From JAEUKH01 sp964447205 (GTDB lineage: Bacteria; Myxococcota_A; Polyangia; Polyangiales; Ga0077539): a stretch of 64,000 nucleotides of DNA. The stretch is from NCBI GenBank assembly GCA_964447205.1, contig CAYUSB010000021.1:74025-138024 (forward strand), written 5' to 3'. A model generated the notes under the pieces. The model saw only the letters and a list, made by a program, of their open reading frames with translations. It was not told where the DNA came from and made no database searches. Positions 17,297-26,701 of this stretch are shown piece after piece (position 1 is the stretch's first letter; every line of letters starts with the position of its first letter). Position numbers and translations under genes: made by a program.

Positions 17297-18835
17297 CTAT
17301 GGGGGGGCGAGGGGCTCGACGCCGAGCACGTCGTCGGGGCCGCGTGTGGCCCGGATCGGGTACCCCAACCCCCACAGCGCGATCAGCGGGGCGAAGGGCA
17401 TCGTGAGGCTGCCGAGGGCCTCCCCGTCCCGCGCGGCCCAACGCCGTGGGGCGTCGCCGCGGCGTCGCAGGGCGGCCGCCACGGGGGGATGGTGGTAGCG
17501 GAGGTCGAGGGCCCGCAAGACCTCCCAGACCCGGTCCGCGGCCCACACCCGGGCCACGGTGTCGAAGTCGAGGTCGAGCCGCTCTTGCGCGGGAAACAAC
17601 GTCCGGATCGCCTTGGCGCGCGTCTCCAGGCAGAGGTCCCGCAGGGCTTCGGCGTCGCCGACCGACACCTCGAACATCGCAGCCCGGGTGGGCCCGTCGA
17701 GGGCGACCGGCGGTCCGACCGTGTCGACCTCGACGCCGCAGAGGGCCTCGACCCACGACAGGGCGGCCTCCAGGGGCTGGTTGTCGCGGTCGCAGCGTCG
17801 CGCGGCCCAGCCCGTCGGGAGCGTCGCATCGCACCAGATCACGCCACCCGGGCGTTGGGTGCGGGTCCAGAGCTGGAGGGCCTCTCGGTACGCGGTCCAC
17901 CGGGACAGGGCCGCCGCGATGCCCTCCGGGTCGGCCCCGAGGGCGACGAGGAGCGGCCGGGTCGGGGTCGGGCTCGGCGGCAGGATGCGGGTCTTCGGGT
18001 CGAGGGCCGAGAACCGTGGCGGGTCGGTGCTCCACGCCGCGGGCACGAGGCCTCGGGCGACGAGGGCGGCGACCCCGTCTTCGGTGCGGACACCCTCCAG
18101 GGCGGCCTTGGCGGCTGCACGCTGTGGGCGCTGGGGGCGCAGGAGCCGCGAGACCAGACCGCGCGCGTCGTCCGTCGCGGGGGTAGAGGTGGGGATGGGG
18201 CGACCCCTGCGGCCGCGGGTGGAGGCATAGGCGGCCAGCTCCAGGGCCATGGCCCGGGCGGCGTCGGGGGCGGGCCGCACCCAACTGGAGAAGACGCACG
18301 AGGTCATGCGGGCGAGGAGGGCCTCCAGGGCCTTGCCGCGACGCACCCCCAGGGCGTCGAAGAGCCACGGAACACTCTCGGTGACGTAGCGGTACCAGCT
18401 CTCGTTGCAGTGGGTCCGCTCGGCCATCTCGTCGATCAGGGCGTTGAGTCCCCCCGCGACGGCGTGGTCGAGGTCTTGGTCGCGGAAGCGCGCGAACAGC
18501 GGCTCCAGGGCCCGGACGGCGTCGACGATCAGGGTCACCTCCCGCACGACCCAGTCGACGGCCGCGGCGGAGGGGGGCTTCTTCTGTCGGCCGCGCCTGG
18601 CCAGGGGGGAGTGGCACCAGCAGGAGCCGAAGCTCTCGTTGCCGATCCACCAGCCCCGCAGCCCGAACCACGGCCCCACGCAGGCCCGGGTGGCCTCCCA
18701 CAGGGCCTCGTCGTCGCCGCCCCGGGCGAGGGTGTCGGTGACCCTGCCCCGCAGGGCCTCGGGGTCGAAGCGGAGCACCGAGGCGTGCACCTCGATCCAG
18801 GGCGGTGGGGTGTAGTCAGCGGGGTAGAAGTCCAT
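17297..18835 (-). CDS. Hypothetical protein
   Basis: A 512-residue protein without signal or membrane segments and no recognised domain. The N-terminal third contains aromatic-rich motifs and several Cys/His (GPWFGLRGWWIGNESF, SCWCHSPLARRG); the middle is Arg/Ala-rich, and the end is hydrophobic (LTMPFAPLIALWGLGYP). Its start overlaps the end of the upstream Fic gene by 20 bases, so the two are probably one transcription unit and may be functionally linked, for example as a Fic partner. That link is inference. Confidence 0.55.
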   Translation of the reverse strand: MDFYPADYTPPPWIEVHASVLRFDPEALRGRVTDTLARGGDDEALWEATRACVGPWFGLRGWWIGNESFGSCWCHSPLARRGRQKKPPSAAAVDWVVREVTLIVDAVRALEPLFARFRDQDLDHAVAGGLNALIDEMAERTHCNESWYRYVTESVPWLFDALGVRRGKALEALLARMTSCVFSSWVRPAPDAARAMALELAAYASTRGRRGRPIPTSTPATDDARGLVSRLLRPQRPQRAAAKAALEGVRTEDGVAALVARGLVPAAWSTDPPRFSALDPKTRILPPSPTPTRPLLVALGADPEGIAAALSRWTAYREALQLWTRTQRPGGVIWCDATLPTGWAARRCDRDNQPLEAALSWVEALCGVEVDTVGPPVALDGPTRAAMFEVSVGDAEALRDLCLETRAKAIRTLFPAQERLDLDFDTVARVWAADRVWEVLRALDLRYHHPPVAAALRRRGDAPRRWAARDGEALGSLTMPFAPLIALWGLGYPIRATRGPDDVLGVEPLAPP

Positions 18836-19646
18836 GGGCCCGGGAGCGTGCCACGGCCGCGGAGGAGCCGCCCACGACGCGCACGAGGCGCCAGAAGCCC
18901 TCTTCGTCCCCGGGGTTCTTCTGCACGAGCAGGACCCCCTCGAAGCGGGGCGGATGGAGCCCGGCCCGGTGCAGGGTGTGGTGCATCAGGAGCCGGGCGA
19001 GGCGGGCGTTTCCGTCGTCGAAGGGGTGCAGGAAGATCACGTCGAGGTAGGCCATGGTGGCCCGTACGGCAGGGTGCACCGCGGGGTCGTGGAGGCCCGT
19101 CAGGGCTGCGTCGAGTTGGGCCCCGAGGTCGGGGCGGGAGGGGTAGCGGTGGGCTCCCGCGCGGGCGAAGGCGTCGCCGGTGCGCAGGAGGGCGGGGCGA
19201 CCGAGCACGGTCGACTGGAGGTCGATGAGGGCGTCGCGGTCGAGACCCGGGAGGGCGAGGGCATGGGCGAGGGCCAGGAGGTAGCGGTCGGTGCGCCCGG
19301 GTTCGGGGTGGGCGGGGCCGTCGACCTCGCGGGCGAAGCGGACATGGGCGTCGGCGACCGGGGCTAGAGGGCCGAGCGGAAAGTCGGACCGAGCTGCGCA
19401 ACGAGACGCAAGCATCGCCAGGCGCGGGGGCGAAGACGGGCTCAATGCCCGTCGAGACACCGCAACGCCGCGAGGCGACGCGGATCGGAAGCGGGGCGAC
19501 GGGAGACTTTCCGGTCGGCCCTCTATGTCCGGGAGGACGCCGCCGAGAACGTTGGCGACGGACGGAGGGGGCGTCCGGAGGTCGATCCGCGCGCGGAGGG
19601 CGAGGTGCGGGGAGAGGGCGTCGACGCGGAGGTCTGGGCACGACAT
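18816..19646 (-). CDS. Fic-domain protein with an in-frame palindrome insertion
   Basis: Start at 19646 (MSCPDLRVDAL). The Fic core is HPFDDGNAR at residues 207-215; H207 is the catalytic base. The usual motif is HPFx(D/E)GN(G/K)R, and here G/K is Ala214, which may weaken phosphate binding. Fic proteins transfer AMP or other groups onto protein hydroxyls. Residues about 42-94 are low-complexity Ser/Pro/Arg sequence encoded by the 159-bp palindromic element at 19366-19524, so the ancestral protein was probably about 53 residues shorter. Whether the insert is tolerated is unknown. Confidence 0.8.
   Translation of the reverse strand: MSCPDLRVDALSPHLALRARIDLRTPPPSVANVLGGVLPDIEGRPESLPSPRFRSASPRGVAVSRRALSPSSPPRLAMLASRCAARSDFPLGPLAPVADAHVRFAREVDGPAHPEPGRTDRYLLALAHALALPGLDRDALIDLQSTVLGRPALLRTGDAFARAGAHRYPSRPDLGAQLDAALTGLHDPAVHPAVRATMAYLDVIFLHPFDDGNARLARLLMHHTLHRAGLHPPRFEGVLLVQKNPGDEEGFWRLVRVVGGSSAAVARSRAHGLLPR
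19366..19524. repeat. 159-bp palindromic element inserted in frame in the Fic gene
   Basis: Termini 19366-19385 and 19505-19524 are inverted copies matching at 19 of 20 positions (AGAGGGCCGAGCGGAAAGTC and its partner). The length, 159 bp, is 53 codons, so the Fic frame is kept and no stop is introduced. The encoded peptide is unlike the rest of the protein. Confidence 0.75.
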
Positions 19647-19668
19647 CGCGGCGAGGATGCCCTGTTTT

Positions 19669-21318
19669 TCAGGGCGGAGCAGGGCGGTCGGAGGGCGACC
19701 GGGCGGAGGGGGCGAGGCGGCAGGCCACCCGGGCGAGGGACAGGCGGCGGGGGCCCGTGGGGTCTCCCTCGGGCGGAACGATCCAGGCCACGAGGGCCCC
19801 ATGCTCCAGGGGGGCGATGGCGTAGTCGACGGCGTCGGACAGGTCGTCGAGGGCGTCGGCGGAGGTCACCCCGGCCCCGTCGCGGTCGGGGTGGAGGGGG
19901 GCTACGGACTGGGTCGCGCGGGCTCCGTGGGGGGCCCAACGGAGCCATGCCCGGGTGAGGGCCGAGGGGGTGTCCGGGGCGAGGCCCACCATCACCACCC
20001 CCCCACGACCCCACACCGGGAGCGGGTCCCAGAACCGGTCGAACACCCTTGGGGTCGCCCGCGGGGCCGGGGCCCCGGCCAGGACCACGTCGGTCATCGG
20101 GGCGTCACCCTCCAGACGCCGGGCGCTGCGGCGCACCATCACCCCCCAGGGCGACACCACCGGGCTCGACCAGCCGATGCCCTGGATGATCTGTTCGCTC
20201 CGGCGGCGAGGGAGGCGCCCGCGGGGCCCGCGGGGAGCGTCCCAGGCGGGGTCGGGGGAGGCGTCGAGGTGGATGCCCCGGCGGACCCACACGCCCGCCC
20301 GGGGGCCCGAAGGGACCGTCCAGGATGCGAGGAGCGAGGCCCCGTTGAGGGCGGCCGAGAGGCTCGCGCAGAGGGCGCCCCCGGGGTCTTCGCGGGACTC
20401 ATGAGTGAGAGGCAACGGGGCCCGAAGGGAGCGCCCAAGGTTGTCGAGGAACCACAGCTCCTCCGTGCGGGCGTCCTCGTGGTGCAGGGAGGGGTTGGGG
20501 TGACCGAGGACCACGGCCGTCCCGCCCTCCCAGGCTACGGGCGGCGCGTCGACGAGGAGGCCCTCGGTGCGCGGAACCACCACGGTCGAGCCCAGGGTGC
20601 GCCCCCGGGGGCCGATCCGGGTGACCCCCAGGGCGCTCGGGGGGGGAGGGGCCTCGTCGCGGGAGCTCGGGACGATCTCCTGCCCGTCGGGTCCGCGGCG
20701 GGTGGACGAAAACACCGCGGCGTCGCGCTCGCGGAGGACCACCGCGGCGTCGGGGGCGAAGCCCGGGGCGGTCGAGACCACGGCCCGGGTCCCGTCCCAC
20801 TCGACCCATCGGGACTCGGGGAAGATCATGCCCCGGTGGGCCCCTCCCGGGCGTCCGAGGGTGACCAGGGCCACGGCCCGCGACCCCCGGCTCGCCAAAG
20901 TCACCTGCAACGGAACCAGCCCCCCCGTGGCCCGCAGATCGACCGGGACCACCGCGTCGAGGCCGCACGACGACCAGGGTTCCCAGGGCAGGAGGGCGCG
21001 CTGCAGGCGTTCGCCCCGGAGCTCGGGTTCGATGGTCTCGGGGGCCTCGAGGTCGAGGGGTTCGAGGGCAAAATCGGTGGTGGCCATGTCCCCGAGGCGA
21101 TCGAGTTGGGCCCCGAGGAGCTCCAGGATGCCATCGGCCACGGCCTCGACGAGCTGCGGTCGGGAGGGGTCCGGCGGGGGGGGCGGCGGGGTCGGGCCCT
21201 GGGCCGTGGCGAGGAGCCCCGGGCCGTGTCGTGGGCCGCGGTGCCCGTGTCGCGGCTGGGCCCAGGCCGCCGGAGCGGCGAGCACGAGCGCGACCACCAC
21301 GGTACAACCTCTCACCAT
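19669..21318 (-). CDS. Secreted protein of unknown function
   Basis: A signal peptide (VVVALVLAAPAAWAQ, cleavage after about residue 20) is followed by a His/Pro-rich segment, then a long domain of beta-strand character with repeated WDG, GWSSPVVSPWGV and VAWIVPPEGD motifs, possibly a propeller-like fold. 549 residues. The ATG at 21318 lies about 90 bp from the divergent ABC-F gene. Family not recognised. Confidence 0.55.
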   Translation of the reverse strand: MVRGCTVVVALVLAAPAAWAQPRHGHRGPRHGPGLLATAQGPTPPPPPPDPSRPQLVEAVADGILELLGAQLDRLGDMATTDFALEPLDLEAPETIEPELRGERLQRALLPWEPWSSCGLDAVVPVDLRATGGLVPLQVTLASRGSRAVALVTLGRPGGAHRGMIFPESRWVEWDGTRAVVSTAPGFAPDAAVVLRERDAAVFSSTRRGPDGQEIVPSSRDEAPPPPSALGVTRIGPRGRTLGSTVVVPRTEGLLVDAPPVAWEGGTAVVLGHPNPSLHHEDARTEELWFLDNLGRSLRAPLPLTHESREDPGGALCASLSAALNGASLLASWTVPSGPRAGVWVRRGIHLDASPDPAWDAPRGPRGRLPRRRSEQIIQGIGWSSPVVSPWGVMVRRSARRLEGDAPMTDVVLAGAPAPRATPRVFDRFWDPLPVWGRGGVVMVGLAPDTPSALTRAWLRWAPHGARATQSVAPLHPDRDGAGVTSADALDDLSDAVDYAIAPLEHGALVAWIVPPEGDPTGPRRLSLARVACRLAPSARSPSDRPAPP

Positions 21319-21411
21319 CGCCGCGGAGATGGTGTCTCACACACACTCAGAGCGCCAACTATCCACGAGACGGCGCGCCTCGACCCGTCCGAGGGGGTAC
21401 ACTCCGCCGCC

Positions 21412-23367
<1,956 letters not shown>

Positions 23368-23376
23368 AGGAAGGGA

Positions 23377-24249
23377 TTAGCCCCCGGCGGCCCGTTGACG
23401 GATCAGCCCCTCCTGGGAGGTGCTGGCCACGAGCCGGCCGTCGCGGGAGAAGACCTGTCCGCGCACGAGCCCCCGGGCTCCGCGGGCCGCGGGGCTGTCG
23501 ACCACATGCAGGAGCCACTCGTCGCAGCGCAGGGGCTGGTGAAACCACATGACGTGGTCGAGGCTGGCCACCTGCATGCCGGGGGTGAGCCAGGTGACCC
23601 CATGGGGCAGGAGCGAGGTGGTCAGAAACGAATAGTCCGAGGCGTAGGCCAGAAGGGCCCGATGCAGGCGCGGGTCGTCGGGGAGGCGGTCGACGGTCTT
23701 GAGCCAGACCATCCGACGGGGCGGATGGGGGGATGGGAGGACGGGGTCGTCGGCGTCGCTGACGGGGCGGATCTCGAAGGGGCGGTCGGACAGGGCCCGG
23801 CCCCGGAGAAACCGCGGGAGGCGTTGGGCGAAGGGGGCGAGGCGCTCCTGCTCGGTGGGGAGGGACTCGGGGTCGGGGGCCGCGGGCATGGGGTCGTGGT
23901 GCTCGAAGCCGACCTCGTCGCGCTGGAAGGAGGCCGCGAGGTTGAAGATGGCCTCCCCCTTCTGGATGGCCACCACCCGCCGGGTGGTAAACGAGCTCCC
24001 GTCCCGGATGCGGTCGACGTCGTACAGGACGGGCCGGGAGACATCCCCGGGACGCAGGAAGTAGGCGTGCAGAGAGTGGGCGTGGCGGTCGTCGGGCACG
24101 GTCTGGGTCGCGGCCGACAACGCCTGGCCAAGAACCTGGCCGCCGAAGACCGTACCCCAACCGAGGTCCTGGCTCTGGCCCCGAAAGAGGTTCTCTTCGA
24201 TGCGCTCCAGGGCCAGGAGGCTGACCAGCTCTTCAAGAACAGTGGGCAT
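23377..24249 (-). CDS. tesB: Acyl-CoA thioesterase II
   Basis: Start at 24249 (MPTVLEELVSLL), giving 290 residues, the usual TesB length; a longer frame to 24366 overlaps vgrG. The double hot-dog fold is seen in FGGQVLGQALSAA and HSLHAYFLRPGD in the first half, and ASDYSFLTTSLLP and ASLDHVMWFHQPLRCDEW in the second, which carry the expected active-site Asp and Thr/Gln region. It hydrolyses acyl-CoA to free acid and CoA in the cytoplasm. It is divergent from vgrG and unlikely to belong to the T6SS cassette. Confidence 0.9.
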   Translation of the reverse strand: MPTVLEELVSLLALERIEENLFRGQSQDLGWGTVFGGQVLGQALSAATQTVPDDRHAHSLHAYFLRPGDVSRPVLYDVDRIRDGSSFTTRRVVAIQKGEAIFNLAASFQRDEVGFEHHDPMPAAPDPESLPTEQERLAPFAQRLPRFLRGRALSDRPFEIRPVSDADDPVLPSPHPPRRMVWLKTVDRLPDDPRLHRALLAYASDYSFLTTSLLPHGVTWLTPGMQVASLDHVMWFHQPLRCDEWLLHVVDSPAARGARGLVRGQVFSRDGRLVASTSQEGLIRQRAAGG

Positions 24250-24359
24250 TGCGGCGTACCTTGCCACAGCCTGCGGAGTGTACGAGGCTGTTGTCCGCGC
24301 GGGGCCGATGGTAGTCTCCGCCGGGTCTGTCACGGGTTGCAGGGGAAGGCACTGGGCCG

Positions 24360-26684
24360 ATGGCATCTGATGTGTTTTCGTTGGTGTCCGAGCATCTGCC
24401 CGCTGGGGTTCGGGTGCTGTCCTTCCGGGGCCAGGAGGCCATCTCGCGGCTCTACCGCTTCGAGATTCTCTTCGTCGTGCCCCACGCCGAGAGCGCCGAG
24501 TTTGAGCTCACCGCGGCCCTCCTCCAGCCCGCCACCCTCGCCATCCACCGCGACGACGGCTCGCGCCGCACCTGGTGGCACGGGGTCTTCGCCTCGGTCG
24601 AGCACCTCAACGACTACGCCGACGACAGCCTCTACCGGGCCGTCCTCGTGCCCCGGGTGTTCCTCCTGTCGCTCGCCCGGCGGCATCGGGCCTGGGTCAA
24701 GGACACCGCCCCCGACAAGATCCCCGACATCATCCAGGCCGTCGTGCGCGAGCACGGGATCGACGAGGTCGAGGCCCCCGTCCAGCGCTCCTACCGCCCC
24801 ATGCTCCAGGTGGTCCAGTACGCCGAGACCGACCTCGACTTCATCTCCCGCTGGATGGAGCGCGAGGGGCTGTACTTCTACTTCACCCAGGGGGAAGACA
24901 AGGAGACCTTCGTCTTCACCGACAGCAAAGACCGCCACCCCAACGAGCGGGCCCAGGTGCGGTACTACCCCACCGCCGACACCGACCAGGGGCAGGCCGA
25001 GTCGATGGAGGTGTTTCGAGCCCGCACGGCAGCCACCCCCCTCGTCGCCCAGGCCCGCGACTACGACGACCAGCAGGTCGAGGTGCAGTGGGGGGAGATG
25101 CCCGTGTCGGCCTTCGGCAAGGGCAAGATGATGCAGTGGGGCGAAGGGGTCACCAGCGAGGAGGTGGGCGAGCGGGTGGCGGGCGTTCGCGGGGGCGAGG
25201 CCTACAACCGGGCCGTTCGGTTTCACGGCCGGGGTCGGCTCTTCGACCTCCGCCCGGGGTACTACTTCGACCTCGAGGAGCACCCCCGGGGGGCCTACAA
25301 CACCCGCTTCCTCTGCGTCGAGCTCGAGCACGAGGGCAACCAGTTTGCGGCCTTCCCCGCCATCGCCAAGGCCCTGGGGCTGAGCGAGCCGCGCACCTAC
25401 AAGGTCGAGCTCCAGGCCGTCGAGGCCACGGTGCAGTTTCGGCCCCCGCGGCGCACCCCCACCCCCCGGGTGTACGGGGTCGAGACCGCCTTCGTCGACG
25501 GAGCGGCCGACAGCGAGTACGCCCAGATCGACGACCAGGGGCGGTACCGGGTCAAGATGCACTTCGACGAGGGCCCCCTCGCCGACGGCAAGGCCAGCCT
25601 GTGGGTGCGGATGCTCCAGCCCCACGGAGGCGACCCCGAGGGCTTTCATTTCCCCCTGCGCAAGGGCACCGAGGTGATGCTGGTCTTCCTCGGGGGCGAC
25701 CCCGATCGGCCCGTCATCGCGGGCACGGCCCCCAATCCCAAGACTCCGTCGCCGGTGACCTCCGACAACCACACGCAAAACGTCGTGCAGACCGGCGGGC
25801 TCAACCGCATCGAGATGGAAGACCTCGACGGGGCCCAGTACATCGACATCTCGACCCCCCCGAAGAAGACCCACATCCACCTCGGGGCCCACCACGGGGC
25901 CCACAAGCACAACTGGATCGTCAAGACCGACGGCAACGGCCTCGTGCACACCGGGGGCGACGAGGACGTCTTCGTCGGGGGCAAGCTCACCGAGCACGCC
26001 GTGGGCCTGGTCACCGAGACCTACGACGACAACCACGAGACCACCGTGGCCCTCAACCAGACCACCAAGATCGGGGTCAACCAGACCAACACCATCGGGG
26101 CCGACCAGATCAACACCATCACCAGCAACCAGACCACCAAGGTCGGGGTCGATCAGAGCATCAACATCGGGGCCAACCAGAGCAACACCATCGGGGGCAG
26201 CCAGAGCAACAAGATCGGCGGCGATCAGAGCAGCCTGATCGGGGGCAGCCAGATGCAGTTGATCGGGTCGAACCAGGTATCCCTCATCGGGAGCAATCAG
26301 GTCAGCCTGATCGGCGGGAGCCAGACCCAACTCGTCGGGGGCAACCACGTCTCGGTCTTCGGCGGGGGGGGCACGGTGATCTCGCCCCCGGGGTATACGA
26401 TCATCGCCCCGGGCGGGTACAAGGTGGTGGGGTCGAGCTGGTTCAAGACGGCCCCGTACTCGGGCGAGGCCATCGGGGCGAAGATCTCGTTGTACGGGGC
26501 CAAGACCGACATCGGGGGCATCAAGATGGACATCTGCGTGGCCAAGATCGACATGTACGCCACCAAGGCCGACTGCGCGGGCTTCAAGGCCTCGCCCATC
26601 GGGACCTGGATCAAGACCAACGCCCTGGCCATCGGGGCCCGCGGCCTCAACCTCGTCAAGGCTGGCCTCAGCCTGTTCACCTGA
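24360..26684 (+). CDS. vgrG: Type VI secretion spike protein VgrG
   Basis: A 774-residue VgrG. The N-terminal half matches the gp27-like hub (RLYRFEILFVVPHAE, WMEREGLYFYFTQGEDKETFVF), then a gp5-like OB fold (YAQIDDQGRYRVKMHFDEG, WVRMLQPHGG). The tail of the beta-helix is made of 8-residue repeats N/DQxxxIGx between about 26040 and 26350, forming the needle that pierces the target cell. No separate C-terminal enzyme domain is apparent, so effectors are probably carried by adaptors and PAAR-like proteins encoded downstream. It is first in a same-strand run of six genes to 33463. Confidence 0.93.
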   Translation: MASDVFSLVSEHLPAGVRVLSFRGQEAISRLYRFEILFVVPHAESAEFELTAALLQPATLAIHRDDGSRRTWWHGVFASVEHLNDYADDSLYRAVLVPRVFLLSLARRHRAWVKDTAPDKIPDIIQAVVREHGIDEVEAPVQRSYRPMLQVVQYAETDLDFISRWMEREGLYFYFTQGEDKETFVFTDSKDRHPNERAQVRYYPTADTDQGQAESMEVFRARTAATPLVAQARDYDDQQVEVQWGEMPVSAFGKGKMMQWGEGVTSEEVGERVAGVRGGEAYNRAVRFHGRGRLFDLRPGYYFDLEEHPRGAYNTRFLCVELEHEGNQFAAFPAIAKALGLSEPRTYKVELQAVEATVQFRPPRRTPTPRVYGVETAFVDGAADSEYAQIDDQGRYRVKMHFDEGPLADGKASLWVRMLQPHGGDPEGFHFPLRKGTEVMLVFLGGDPDRPVIAGTAPNPKTPSPVTSDNHTQNVVQTGGLNRIEMEDLDGAQYIDISTPPKKTHIHLGAHHGAHKHNWIVKTDGNGLVHTGGDEDVFVGGKLTEHAVGLVTETYDDNHETTVALNQTTKIGVNQTNTIGADQINTITSNQTTKVGVDQSINIGANQSNTIGGSQSNKIGGDQSSLIGGSQMQLIGSNQVSLIGSNQVSLIGGSQTQLVGGNHVSVFGGGGTVISPPGYTIIAPGGYKVVGSSWFKTAPYSGEAIGAKISLYGAKTDIGGIKMDICVAKIDMYATKADCAGFKASPIGTWIKTNALAIGARGLNLVKAGLSLFT

Positions 26685-26701
26685 AGCCGACCGACGCCGC
26701 G

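Noticed and set aside
19291..21411. Long plus-strand frame continuous with the ABC-F gene, seemingly giving a 1,358-residue protein
   Set aside because: The first 707 codons are antisense to a secreted-protein gene and the Fic gene and have no protein-like features; the ABC-F begins at GTG 21412.
26040..26360. Tandem repeat in vgrG as a mobile or CRISPR-like repeat
   Set aside because: The 24-bp periodicity encodes the 8-residue beta-helix repeats normal for VgrG tails.
24575..26701. Long frame upstream of the DUF2169 gene
   Set aside because: It is an Arg/Pro-rich shadow of vgrG in another frame; the real start is ATG 26702.
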